From: Xylaria sp. FL1777
Taxonomy: Eukaryota > Ascomycota > Sordariomycetes > Xylariales > Xylariaceae
Assembly: GCA_022578965.1 (NCBI GenBank)
Contig: MU400848.1
Coordinates: forward strand, 1-32,161
Length of the DNA stretch: 32,161 nucleotides
Direction of reading: 5' to 3'
This document shows, piece after piece, positions 1-10,717 of the stretch. Made by a program: the position numbers and the translations under genes. Position 1 is the stretch's first letter. The number at the start of each line of letters is the position of its first letter. Under the pieces are notes generated by a model. That model made no database searches, was not told the origin of the DNA, and saw only the letters and a program-made list of their open reading frames with translations.

Positions 1-335
1 CTTTAAATAATATAATTATAAAAGTTTTAAAACAACTAAAAAATAACAAAAAATAGCACTTAATAGCTTATTACTTTAAAGCATTATAAAACGTAGTATT
101 ATAATACTTTATATATAATAAAGAACTATTTGTAATTATTATAGCACTTAAAAAATAAAAACCGTTTTTTATAAAAACTATAAAACTAATTAAAATTTAT
201 TTAAATTATTAAAACTTAATAAAATTTATAACTATGCAAAAAATTACTAAATAACATAAAAATTAAATAGTTTTTTTTTTTAAATTTAACTTTAAAATAT
301 GCTACATTAAAAGAAAAAAAAACATTTAAGCAAAC
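1..335 (+). mobile_element. Copy A, left visible part (Ty3/gypsy element interrupted by copy B)
   Basis: This is the internal part of an LTR retrotransposon read on the + strand. It aligns along its length with 15412-15745 of copy C. The 5' half of the element lies outside the window to the left. At 335 the sequence is broken by copy B and resumes at 8018: joining 335 to 8018 restores the reading found uninterrupted in copies C and D. The CAAAC at 331-335 is repeated at 8013-8017, so B jumped into A. Confidence 0.88.
1..335 (+). pseudogene. pol: RNase H remnant of copy A pol
   Basis: RNase H degrades the RNA strand of the RNA/DNA hybrid during reverse transcription. The segment begins just after the first catalytic Asp region and covers most of the domain. 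In sense, with stops ignored, there is the pattern of His-x-Ile-Ala-Tyr-Tyr, then an Asn-Lys-Glu-Leu-Leu block (family pattern Asp-Lys-Glu-Leu-Leu), then the C-terminal block with a conserved Trp near Phe-x-x-x-Phe. Several in-frame TAA/TAG codons interrupt it, mostly where the family has Trp, Gln or Arg, as expected for C-to-T decay. It continues into the integrase region at 8018 after removal of copy B. Identification rests on alignment with the clearer copy C (15400-15740). Confidence 0.75.
331..335. repeat. Target site duplication of copy B, left
   Basis: CAAAC directly precedes the left end of copy B and recurs directly after its right end at 8013-8017. A perfect 5-bp direct repeat is normal for Ty3/gypsy integration. 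Confidence 0.88.
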
Positions 336-804
336 TATAACGGACCTGTTATATATTAATATAACAGGTTTGCTCTTGAAGTCTTGATTTGCAAGTAACA
401 ATAAGATCTTTAACAGTAGTCCGTTAGAAAGGTTTTCGGAGTACTTTTATTACTATGCATTAATAAGGGTTTTAAAGGATTAAAAGTAATAAATATATTA
501 ATGCTTAGCAGTTATAAAAAAATTAATAGCTAAAAAACTAAAACTAAGTAAATAACTAAATATAAGAAATGCATAATTATATAAACAAAAAAAAGGTAAA
601 AAAAGTAGTAATTTTTTTTAGATCACTGCAAATTTAGTAAGCATTAAATTACCGTAAGCTTAGTAAGCTTTAAATTACTATAAGCTTAATAAACTAAGTA
701 AATTATTATGTAACTTTAGCTTTAGTTAGCATAAAAAAAAGTGCAAAATATATATAAAAACATTAAGCTGCTTTAAAAGCTACTTTTGTGCTAATTTTGT
801 AATA
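336..804 (-). repeat. 3' LTR of copy B
   Basis: A 469-bp LTR. In sense it begins TATTAC (TGTTAC after decay) at 804 and ends at 336. It matches the 5' LTR at 7518-8012 along its length but is 26 bp shorter, because one unit of the internal tandem repeat is missing. Its left edge, which is the outer edge of the element, keeps more G and C than the matching inner edge of the 5' LTR (CGGACCTG against CAGACTTA). Confidence 0.9.
625..704 (-). repeat. Tandem repeat in U3 of copy B 3' LTR (about 3 units of 26 bp)
   Basis: Units built on the pattern TAAGCTTAGTAAGC followed by TTTAAATTAC repeat about every 26 bp. The partner LTR (7803-7905) has one unit more, which accounts for the length difference between the two LTRs. 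Confidence 0.75.
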
Positions 805-1430
805 TTATTTCTTTTTTTTTAAAATTATTGTTTTAACAATTTTCCGTAAGTATTTTTTTTTCCTTTTTTTTTTATATGTTATAATATTAAAACGTATTAA
901 AAAAACTAATTGCTTATTTAAAACAAAGCAAAAACTTATTTTTGCTTCCTTTATTAATTTTACTAGCTACGAAGTTATGCTTTGCTTTTGCTGCTTTAAT
1001 TAGTTACTAACGTATAAAATAATAAATAATATATCTTGTTGTTTTAAATATATATGCGCTAGTTGCTTCTATAATAAATTAAGAGTTTTAATTAATTTAA
1101 TTAATAATATAGTTTTTAAATACTATTGTTTTAAAAAAAAGGAAAAGCAAGCAAAGCAACAGCTATTTTTAGTTTAAAAAAAACTAAAACAAGCTTAAAA
1201 TAGCCTTAACTTTATTTTAAGCAAGTTAACTTAGCTTTATATATAAAAACGTTTTTTAAAAGCAAAAAGTATTAAAATAGTTTAGCAAAAGCTTTAGTTT
1301 TTAAATAAACTAAACAAAATAAAGCGCATTAAAAAAAAACAAAAAGCGTTAGCAAAAAAGCAAAAACAACAAAAAAAGCAAGCTAAAGCAGCACAAGCTG
1401 CTTTATTTAAGTTTAATTAAGATTTTTTAA
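805..1430 (-). other. 3' untranslated region and polypurine tract of copy B
   Basis: This lies between the end of pol and the 3' LTR. Next to the LTR, 808-820 is pyrimidine-rich on the + strand (TTTC then nine T), so it is the purine tract on the sense strand that would prime plus-strand DNA synthesis. Three bases separate it from the LTR. The rest is shared with A, D and E but not with most of C. It contains the antisense frame described at 1082-1420. Confidence 0.65.
1082..1420 (+). pseudogene. Antisense reading frame between pol and 3' LTR (copy B)
   Basis: Read on the + strand, opposite to the element, this frame gives about 113 codons ending at TAA 1418-1420, with six internal stops (1175, 1196, 1232, 1244, 1283, 1295). 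The last 41 codons are open and rich in Lys, Gln and Ala, looking like a charged helical tail that ends Phe-Lys-Phe-Asn-stop. Further up are Leu/Lys-rich stretches with coiled-coil-like spacing. The frame converges tail-to-tail with pol. Copies A, D and E carry the same sequence. I do not recognise a firm family; the style resembles the helical tails of hypothetical proteins often annotated in fungal transposons, which is an impression from memory. It could also be an accident of an A-rich strand, although the many retained GCN and CAA codons argue somewhat against that. Confidence 0.4.
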
Positions 1431-4358
1431 GCGTTTTTTTTAAAGTTAACTTTTTTTTCTTAGTTTTAAGCAGTTAAAATATTAGCAGTAAAACTAACTT
1501 ATAATTACTTTAGCAATCTTTAAATATTTTTTAAGTTTTTAAGTATTATTAGCATATAAATATTTTTTTTATTTAATAAAATACTTTAGATTACTATTGT
1601 TTTAATAAAAATCTAGTATACTTTTAACTTTATAAACGTTTTAATTTGTTTTTATTTTTAATTATGTTTTAATAAATGTTTTAATAAATGCTAGTTTTAG
1701 TAAAAAAATATAAAAAATAAGGTAAATTTATATATTCTTTAGTAATAATAGTTTATAGTTAATAAATAAAATAACTTTTTTAATTTTAAAAAAGCTAAGC
1801 TTTTTAAATTTTAATTTATTGCTTAGTTGTTTTGTTTTGATTTAAGAAATATTAATGTTTATATTTTATTTTTATTATAGCAAGTAAACTTTGTTTTTCT
1901 TTTTAAAGGTTAATTTTTTAGTTTGTTTTTTGTTATAGTATATTAATATCTGTTGTTATAAAAATTAAAGACATAGTTATAGTTTAGCTTATAGCGTTTT
2001 AATTTTTGTTGCAATAGTTTTTGCTTAAGGTATTATAATTAAAATAGCAAGTACTTTTATTAATGTTTTTTTTTGTTTTTTAATAGTTGCTTGCTATTTA
2101 TAAATAGCTTTATGCAAAAATATGTTTATATTTTTGTTTGTTAATATATTATATAAAATCTGTGCTATTAATAATAGTTTTACTTAATTATTTTATTAAT
2201 AGTTAATATAACTTTATAAATATTATTTTAGTATTTAGTTTAGTTTTTTTGTTTGTTTATTTATTTATAAGTAGTAAGCAATTAAAAACTTTAGTTTAAT
2301 ACTAATAAGTTTAAAAAAACTAGTTTTAAACTTAAAAATAAACAATTTATTTTAGTTTAAAACAATTTTTTCTAATAATTTATGTTTATTTAAATATTAG
2401 CATATAAAGATATATATAAGTTATTTAATTATTATATTTTCTTTAAACAATAAAAAGTAAGCATACTTAATAAATCTATTAATAATAACTTATATTTTAT
2501 TATATTATATTTTTATAACTAGATTAATTAATAAAAGTAGTGCTATAATAAAATTTCAAGCAATAGTATGCTATGCTTATTTAAGTATTTATATAAGTTA
2601 TAGCAGTTTATAAAGCTTATGTTAAGCTGCTTTAGCTTTATTATAAATATTGCATTTTTTTATAATAAATTTAACTATGTTTTATAGTTTTAAAAAATCG
2701 TACTTTTTTTATAATTGTTAAACTATTTTTGTTGCTTTTTAGTATTTATATAATAAATGTTTATAAAATTCCTTAATAAACTTGTTTTATAAAAATTCTA
2801 GTAAGTAAACTTTATGTTTATATATTAGCTTGTTATTTTTTAATCTTTTGTATTTTTATAGTTATATTAACTTTTCTAAGTTATAAGCTTATTATAGCTA
2901 TATATTTATAAAGTTCTTAAGTATAATTTTAACTTTTAAGCTTTTATTTTCTTAAGGATATAATACTTAAATGTTTTTTTTTAAAACTTTAAATTTTTTT
3001 TAATTTTGTTAACTAAGTATGTTTGCTTAAATGTTTTTTTTTTTTTTAATATAGCATATTTTAAAGTTAAATTTAAAAAAAAAGACCATTTAATTCTTAT
3101 ATTGTTTAGTAATCTTTTGTGTAGTTATAAATTTCGTTAAGTTTTAATAATTTAAATAAATTTTAATTAGCTTTATAGTTTTTGTAAAAAATAGTTTTTA
3201 TTTTTTAAGTGTTATAATAATTACAAGCAGTTCTTTGTTATATATAAAATATTGTAATGCTGCATTTTGTAATGCTTTAAAATAATAAGTTATTAAGTGC
3301 TATTTTTTATTGTTTTTTAGTTGTTTTAAAACTTTTGCAATTATATTATTTAAAGTATTTATTTTTAGCTTTTTTTTTTTTTATAAATTAGGTAGTTTAA
3401 CTATAAAGTTAGAAATAACTTTTAGTTTTAGTTCTTTAAAAGCTTTTTAAGCTTTTTTTAAAATTAAAAAGAACTTTTTTTTATATTTTTTTTTTGTATA
3501 CTTTGTAAAGTAAAATGCTATTTTTTTAAAATCTTAAATCAACATTTAAACATAGTTTAAAAATCTTAATGCTTGTTATATGTTTATAATAGTAGCTAAG
3601 TTAAATATTTTTTAGTTTTATACTATGTTAATTTTTAACTATTAAATTTATATTTGTTTTAAAGTAATTATAAATTTTAAAAAGTTAATTTTCTATATAT
3701 ACTATATATATTTTTTTATGTTAAGTTGTAATTTTGCTTGTTTAAGTGTTTTTAACATTTAAATTACGTATTTTTTATGTTTTTTTAGTGTTTTAAAGTA
3801 AATCAAAATATTATTTAAATAAATAAACATAAATTTGTTTAAAAACTTCTATAGAATTATTATTATTATGTGTTAAAAGCTAGCTAATACGTTTTATAGT
3901 TTTTATAGCATAACTATATATTTATATAGTTTATATATTGTTTATATAGCAGTTTTTTATTTTTTTTTTTTAGCTATTTTAATAGCATAATATTTATTTA
4001 AAATATTAACTGCTATAAACTATTTTATTTAGTTAATATTTTCTTTTATAGTTATTAGCAAAATAAAAAAGTATTTATTTGCAATAGTAATTATGTTTAA
4101 TAATTAATAGTTAATTATTACTTGCTATACTAGTTTTCTTTTTTTATTAATTAGTTGTTTTTTATTTTTTATTTTAAGTATTAGTATTATAAAATATTTA
4201 GCAAATAACTAAAATTTTTTTAAAAATTTTTTTGCTAAGTTTTTTTAAATATATTTTTATAAAGCGTTTATTTTGTTTAAGCTTATATAGTATACTTAAT
4301 AAAACCTTAATTAATATTTTTCTTTAATAAAAATGTAATAATTTTATAAGCTATATTT
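1431..4358 (-). pseudogene. pol: pol remnant of copy B: RT, RNase H, integrase, chromodomain
   Basis: Polyprotein that copies the element RNA into DNA and inserts it. In sense order (right to left) the domains are: reverse transcriptase, with the active-site block at about 3790-3825, where the two catalytic Asp codons at 3810-3815 read AAT AAT inside a Tyr-Leu-x-x-Ile-Leu-Ile-Tyr context; RNase H at about 3030-3375; integrase at about 2000-3020, with the first catalytic position at 2553-2555 reading AAT; and a chromodomain at about 1476-1646. Stops are frequent throughout. Positions were obtained by aligning with copy C and checked base by base at the active-site codons. The product cannot be functional. 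Confidence 0.82.
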
Positions 4359-6127
4359 AAGAAGTTTTCTTTTTTTTCTTTTTTTAAATAGTTTGTAAAA
4401 TTTATAATATATCTTTAGTATTTTGTTTAGGATTTTTTTTGCGATTTTTTTAATTTTTTTGCTTTATTTTTTACTTTTTTAATTAATAGTTTTTACTTTT
4501 CATTAAATCAAAAAGTTGCTAATTTCTAGCTATAGTATTCCTAAAATAATATTATAATTAAATATATTAGCAATATTTAATACAATTTATTTTTTATGTT
4601 TTTATATAAATATATTAAAAGGTTTAGTTTTTTTAAGTATGCAACTGTTATTATAGCTAGAAATATTTTTATTAAATTTTTTAATTCTTTAGGATTTTTG
4701 CTTATATTTTTAAAAAATCTTATTTTGTTTTACTACTTTAAGTAAAATTATATTAGCTTATATTTTTAAATTAATTAAAGTGTTATACTTTTTTTTTTAA
4801 TATATAAGTTTAACTTTAAATTAGTTTTGCTAGTTATTATATTAAACTTTATGTAAAGCTTTAGTTTTTTTAGCTATTTGCTGTTTTTTTAATAAGTACT
4901 TATTTTGTTTTTTAATTTTTTTTTATAAAATGTTTAAATGCTTATTTTATTTTGTACTTTAGATATTATTACGCTTTGTTTTGTTTTTGCTTTTAATTAA
5001 GCTTTAAATTGCAGTTTTTAAGCTTTTTTATTTTTAGCAACTATTTTTTAGTATAATTATGCTTTAATTAGCTAGTAATATTTATAGTAGTTGTTTTTAT
5101 ATTTCTTTAAAATAGTATTATAAGTATAATTAAAATCTTTTTTAAATGTTGTAAATCTTTATAAATTTTTATAATAAACTATAGTTATAACTAATTATTT
5201 TAATTTATAAAAGTTTTATATTTTTTTTTTTACAATTTGTTTAAAAAACTAATTATTTTTTAATTTATTAAGTAAATATTAGTAGCAATAATATACTATA
5301 TAGTAATTTTATAATACTTTATTATATTTTAGATCTTTTAAGCATAAAATATTATTATTGTTTTTTATTATAGTTTTATTATAGTAATAATTCTTAATAA
5401 TTAGTTAAATTGCTAGCTTTAGTTTTTAAAACATATTAGTTTTTGTGCTAACTATTAATGCTTTTTTGTTTTATTATATTTAAAGCAGTTTAAGCTATAA
5501 GAATACTTCGTTTATTTTTATTAGTTTTTTTTTTGTAGTATTTTTTATAGCTTTTAATTTTATTTGCTTTTGTTTTAAAGTTTTGTAAGTTTTATTTCTT
5601 TAGGTTTACTTAACAACTAAATATTTTAATAGTTTATAATTAATTTAGTAATTATACTATTTATAATTATAGTTTTGTTTTTTTAAATATAACTTTTTTT
5701 TAGGCTATATTTTAAGCTTTAATAGTTTAAAATCTTTATAGTTTTATAAGTTTGCTAATTATGTTAATTTATTACTTTTTATTGTTTGCTATTTTTAGTT
5801 AAACTATTTTTTTAAGTTATATATTAAATAATTTTAATTGTTTATATAGTAAATATATTTTTTTGTAATTTGTTTTAATAACTATAAAGCTTTTAAATAA
5901 TATTTATATGCTTATTTATTTTAACTTGTATAAATAAAACATTTAAATTTGTTTAGTATAACACTTTTATTTTAACTTAAAATAGCAACTTTATACTTTT
6001 GCTTTAAAAACGTATTTTTTAAATCGCTTTGTTGTTTTTTGTTGTTTTAAATTTTTATAACTTATACTTTTTTTTTAAGTTAGAAAATCTTTTCTTTTTT
6101 ATAGCTTTTTTTTCTGTTCTTTTTTTT
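4359..6127 (-). other. Unassigned internal stretch of copy B (between zinc knuckle and RT)
   Basis: By position this should hold the protease and the N-terminal part of the reverse transcriptase. I could not find a convincing Asp-Thr/Ser-Gly protease motif in any copy. It aligns with 12641-14409 of C and 24813-26578 of D. Confidence 0.5.
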
Positions 6128-7208
6128 AAATTAATATTATTTTTAAAAATGTTTTTTTTTTCTATAGTTATAACATTTAACTTTAAATATATTTTAGAAT
6201 TATTATTTTTAAACTTTACTAATTTGCTTAAATCTTTGTTTAATACTTTTTTAAATATTCTTTTTTTTATTTTTTTTAGTTTTTTTAGTTTTAAAGTACT
6301 AGTTAAATAATTATTAATTAATTATAATAGCTATATTAATATACGTATTAATTTTTGCTAGTTTATTTATTTTGCATAGTTTATTTTAAACTTAAGTTTT
6401 AAGTTTACTATAAAATAAATAAAATAGTGCAAGCTTAAGCAATCTTAAAATTACTGCTAATTGTTTAAATTTTATAGCGTAATTTATTGCTGCTTTTATT
6501 TGTTTTAAGCAGTAAAATGCTTTTTTTGCATATTTTGCCTTTTAAAAGTCTTTAAATAGTACTTTTATTTAATTTTTAAACTTAACGTAATTTTTAAAAT
6601 TTTTTTTTATTTTTAGCTTAAAGTTAGTTAATTTATTAGCTTTTAGAAAATTCTTCAAAATAAATTAAAACTATTTTAGTACTTTTTTTAACAGAAATTA
6701 TAAAGTAGTTATTACCTTTTAGTTCTTTTTTATAATAATAATAAAGTGCTATTTTAAATAAAGTTTAGCGTAGATTAAAAAAGCTTTTATATTTATAAAT
6801 TTATTATAAAGCTTTAAAGCAATAAGTTTAAAACTTTTAATGTTTAGCATTTTTAATATTATAAATAATCTTAATAATAAAAATAGTAGTAATAATAAAA
6901 AGTTAGGTTTTTTATTTTAAGTTATTACTTTAAATATAATAATAATAAAAATAAGCGTTAAGTTTACTAATAGTAATATTAGCATTAGTTATAATATAAT
7001 TACTTATTTAAAGCTTTAACTTATTATTATAATAGTAGTTATTATTGCTGCTTTAATTATTATAGCTAATGTTTATGCTAGTTTAAAAGTTATAATATTT
7101 AGTATTTAAGCTATTTTTTAGATTAAAGCAACTAGTTTGCTTTATAGCGCTAGTATTAATATTAGTTCTTTTTTATTATTGCTGCTTAACTTTTTTTTCT
7201 TTATTACT
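6128..7208 (-). pseudogene. gag: gag remnant of copy B
   Basis: Structural protein that packages the element RNA. The region aligns with the gag remnant of copy C. The zinc knuckle lies at about 6134-6175: the first Cys codon (TGT in sense, 6173-6175) is kept, and the following codons show the same decay as in C. The upstream part corresponds to the capsid-like region. A 93-codon open frame on the + strand at 6029-6310 runs antisense across the knuckle; its composition (mostly Phe, Leu, Ile) is what the complement of an A-rich gene gives, so I do not call it a gene. Confidence 0.68.
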
Positions 7209-7517
7209 GCTTTTTTTTTAATAAAAGTAGCTAATAAAAATGCTAAGGTTTATTGTTTTAATATATTACTAGTTCTAAAAATCTTTAAAATCTTTAAACT
7301 TAATTTTTAACTTTTTATTTTTAGTAGTATAACTTAGATCTAGTTTATTAATTATTAAGTAAAGTTTACTTACGTAATGCTGTTAAGTATTTTTGTTTTT
7401 TAAATATTTTCTTAGTATACTTTTAAAAGTCTATTTTGTAAATTGTTTATTACTTAACTTTTTATACTAATATTTGTTTTTATATATTAAGTCCTATTAA
7501 TTAAAAAGCTATTAAAA

Positions 7518-8012
7518 TATAACAGACTTATTATATATTAATATAACAGGTTTGCTTTTAAGGTTTTAATTTGCAAGTAATAATAAAATCTTTAACAATA
7601 GTTTGTTAAAGAGGTTTTTAAAGTACTTTTATTATTATGCATTAATAAAAGTTTTAAAAAATTAAAAGTAATAAATATATTAGTGCTTAGTAGTTATAAA
7701 AAAATTAATAGCTAAAGAACTAAAACTAAATAAATAACTAAATATAAGAAGTGCATAATTATATAAACAAAAAAAAAGTAAAAAAAGTAATAACTTTTTT
7801 TAAATTATTGCAAGTCTAGTAAGCATTAAATTACTGTAAGCTTAATAAGCTTTAAATTACTGTAAGCTTAGTAAGCCTTAAATTACTGTAAGCCTAGTAA
7901 GCTAAATAAGTTATTACGTAACTTTAGCTCTAGTTAGCACAAAAAAAAGTGCAAAATATGTGTAAAAGCATTAGGCCGCTCTAAAGGCTACCCCTGTGCC
8001 GATTTTGTAACA
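7518..8012 (-). repeat. 5' LTR of copy B
   Basis: A 495-bp LTR. In sense it begins TGTTAC at 8012, so the ancestral TG end is intact. Its outer 45 bp (7968-8012) are 51% G+C by hand count, against 27% for the same 45 bp in the 3' LTR (760-804). All 11 differences are G/C in the outer copy and A/T in the inner copy. Four tandem units of about 26 bp lie at 7803-7905. Confidence 0.9.
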
Positions 8013-8017
8013 CAAAC
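8013..8017. repeat. Target site duplication of copy B, right
   Basis: CAAAC, identical to 331-335. The bases that follow continue copy A exactly where 335 stopped. Confidence 0.88.
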
Positions 8018-9595
8018 ATATTAAGCTAATAAAGTTAAAAAAGATTTAAAGTTTTAAAAAAAAACATTTAAGTATTATATTTTTAAAAAAATAAAAGCTT
8101 AAAAATTAAAGTTATACTTAAAAACCTTATAAATATATAGCTATAATAAGCTTATAATTTAAAAAAGTTAATATAACTATAAAAATACAAAAAATCAAAA
8201 AATAATAAGCTAATATATAAATATAAGGTTTATTTACTAAAATTTTTATAAAACAAGTTTATTAAAAAATTCTATAAACATTTATTATATAAATACTAAA
8301 AAGCAATAAAAACAGTTAAACAATTATAAAAAAAGTACAATTTTTTAAAACTATAAAACATAGTTAAATTTATTATAAAAAAGTACAATATTTATAATAA
8401 AGCTAAAGCAACTTAATATAAGCTTTATAAACTACTATAACTTATATAAATACTTAAATAAACATAATATATTATTACTTAAGATTTTATTATAGTATTA
8501 CTTTTATTAACTAATTTAGTTATAAAAGTATAATATAATAAAATATAAGTTATTATTAATAAACTTACTAAATATGTTTATTTTTTATTGTTTAAAAAAA
8601 ATATAATAGCTAAATAACTTATATATGCTTTTATATGCTAATATTTAAATAAGCATAAATTATTAAAAAAGATTATTTTAAACTAAAATAAGTTGTTTAT
8701 TTTTAAGTTTAAAACTAGTTTTTTTAAACTTATTAATATTAAACTAAAGTTTTTAATTGCTTATTATTTATAAACAAATAAACAAACAAAAAAACTAAAC
8801 TAAATATTAAAACAATATTTATAAAGTTATATTAACTATTAATAAAACAATTAAGTAAAATTATTACTAATAGCATAGATTTTATATAATATATTAACAA
8901 ACAAAAATATAAATATATTTTTATATAAAGCTGTTTATAAATAGCAAGCAATTACTAAAAAACAAAAAAAAACATTAATAAAAGCACTTGTTATTTTAAT
9001 TATAATACCTTAAATAAAAACTATTATAACAAAAATTAAAACGTTATAAGCTAAATTATAATTATGCTTTTAATTTTTATAACAATAAATATTAATATAC
9101 TATAATAAAAAATAAATTAAAAAACTAACTTTTAAAAAAAGAAACAAAGTTTATTTGCTATAATAAAAACTAAATATAAACACTAATATTTCTTAAATTA
9201 AAACAAAACAACTAAGCAATAAATTAAAATTTAAAAAACTTAGCTTTTTTAAAATTAAAAAAATTATTTTATTTATTAACTATAAACTATTATTATTAAA
9301 AAATATATAAATTTACTTTATTTTTTACATTTTTTTACTAAAACTAGCACTTATTAAAACACTTATTAAAACATAACTAAAAATAAAAATAAATTAAAAC
9401 GTTTATAAAGTTAAAAATATACTAAATTTTTATTAAAACAATAATAACTTAAAGTATTTTATTAAATAAAAAAAATACTTATATGCTAATAATACTTAAA
9501 AACTTAAAAAACACTTAAAAACTGCTAAAGTAGTTATAAATTAGTTTTATTGCTAACATTTTAACTATTTAAAACTAAAAAAAAAAAGTTAACTT
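8018..9595 (+). pseudogene. pol: Integrase and chromodomain remnant of copy A
   Basis: Integrase cuts and joins element DNA to the target; the chromodomain in this lineage is thought to steer insertion toward marked chromatin. The integrase catalytic triad falls at 8483-8485 (GAT, Asp kept), 8558-8560 (AAT where the family has Asp) and 8789-8791 (AAA where the family has Glu), the last one inside a Gln-Thr-x-x-Gln-Thr block. The chromodomain spans about 9392-9562. Stops are scattered through the frame. It would join the RNase H at 1-335 if copy B were absent. Confidence 0.82.
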
Positions 9596-9599
9596 TAAA

Positions 9600-10231
9600 A
9601 AAAACGCCTAAAAAATTTTAATTAAACTTAAATAAAGTAGTTTATGCTGCTTTAGCTTACTTTTTTTATTATTTTTGCTTTTTTACTAGCGCTTTTTGTT
9701 CTTTTTTAATGCGTTTTATTTTATTTAATTTATTTAAAAACTAAAGCTTTTACTAAACTATTTTAATACTTTTTGCTTTTAAAAAACATTTTTATATATA
9801 AAGCTAAGTTAACTTGCTTAAAACAAAATTAAAGCTATTTTAAGCTTGTTTTAATTTCTTTTAAACTAAAAATAACTGTTGTTTTGCTTGCTTTTTTTTT
9901 TTTTTAAAACAATAATGTTTAAAAACTATATTATTAATTAAGTTAATTAAAACTTCTAATTTATTGCAAAAATAACTAATATATATATATTTAAAACAAT
10001 AAAACATATTATTTATTATTTTGCACGTTAATAATTAATTAAAGCAATAAAAATAAAGTATAACTTTATAGCTAGTAAAATTAATAAAAAAAGCAAAAAC
10101 AAGTTTTTGCTTTGTTTTAAATAAGCGGTTAGTTTTTTTAATATGCTTTAATATTATAACATATAAAAAAAAAAAAAAAAGAATATTTACGAAAAATTGT
10201 TAAAATAACAATTTTAGAAAAAAAGAAATAA
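9600..10231 (+). other. 3' untranslated region of copy A, with antisense frame and polypurine tract
   Basis: This follows the end of pol. On the - strand it carries the same Lys/Ala-rich frame as copy B, with its stop at 9618-9620. The purine tract at 10216-10228 (AG, seven A, G, AAA) ends three bases before the LTR. From about 10160 to the LTR it resembles copy C again, while the part before that does not. Confidence 0.6.
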
Positions 10232-10338
10232 TATTACAAAATTAGCACAAAAATAGCTTTTAAAGCAGCTTAATGCTTTTATATATACTTTGTACTTTTT
10301 TTTTTATTAGCTAAAGCTAAAGTTATATAATAACTTAT

Positions 10339-10445
10339 TTAGCTTACTAAGCTTACAATAATTTAAAGCTTACTAAGCTTATAATAATTTAAAGCTTATT
10401 AAGCTTATAATAATTTAATGCTTACTAAACTTGCAATAATTTAAA
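10339..10445 (+). repeat. 26-bp tandem repeat, about 4 units, in copy A LTR
   Basis: The unit pattern is AGCTTACTAAGCTTATAAT followed by AATTTAA. Units differ only by C/T and G/A changes. Each contains overlapping AAGCTT palindromes. Confidence 0.8.
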
Positions 10446-10476
10446 AAAAGTTACTACTTTTTTTATTTTTTCTTTG

Positions 10477-10488
10477 TTTATATAATTA
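10477..10488 (+). promoter_or_regulatory. TATA-like element in LTR (copy A)
   Basis: TTTATATAATTA lies where the two LTR types begin to match each other (also 11001-11012 in copy C). Its position in the LTR suits a core promoter separating U3 enhancer sequence from the transcribed part. In a window this AT-rich TATA-like runs are common, so the support is the conserved boundary rather than the motif. Confidence 0.35.
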
Positions 10489-10691
10489 TACATTTTTTAT
10501 ATTTAATTATTTACTTAGTTTTAGTTTTTTAGCTATTAATTTTTTATAACTGCTAAGCATTAATATATTTATTACTTTTAATCCTTTAAAACCTTTATTA
10601 ATACATAGTAATAAAAGTACCCCGAAAACCTCCTTAACGAACTATTATTAAAGATTTTATTATTACCTATAAATTAAGACCCTAAAAGCAA

Positions 10692-10717
10692 ACCTGTTAT
10701 ATTAATATATAACAGGT
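10692..10717. repeat. Palindrome at the 3' end of the LTR
   Basis: ACCTGTTATA, six bases, then TATAACAGGT: a perfect 10-bp inverted repeat ending 8 bp before the LTR end. The same palindrome, more or less decayed, is present in every LTR of both types in this window. Confidence 0.8.

Larger units (their letters stand above)
336..8012 (-). mobile_element. Copy B, complete chromodomain Ty3/gypsy retrotransposon, mutated
   Basis: A 7677-bp element on the - strand with 3' LTR at 336-804, 5' LTR at 7518-8012 and a 6.7-kb internal region. It is nested inside copy A and flanked by CAAAC on both sides. The same domains as in copy C can be followed in reverse: zinc knuckle near 6134-6175, reverse transcriptase active site at 3810-3815, integrase first catalytic position at 2553-2555, chromodomain about 1476-1646. 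No open frame of useful length survives in sense. Compared with C the coding part differs mainly by transitions, while the 3' untranslated region and upstream U3 are of the A/D/E type. Confidence 0.92.

Noticed and set aside
216..401. 61-codon open frame on the - strand
   Set aside because: It crosses the junction between copy A RNase H and the 3' LTR of copy B, so it is an accident of the insertion.
625..704. CRISPR-like array
   Set aside because: The repeats have no unique spacers of constant length; they are simple tandem units inside an LTR.
6029..6310. 93-codon open frame on the + strand
   Set aside because: It lies antisense to the gag zinc-knuckle region of copy B. Its Phe/Leu/Ile-rich composition is what the T-rich complement of an A-rich gene gives. 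The matching frame in C is also only an antisense shadow.
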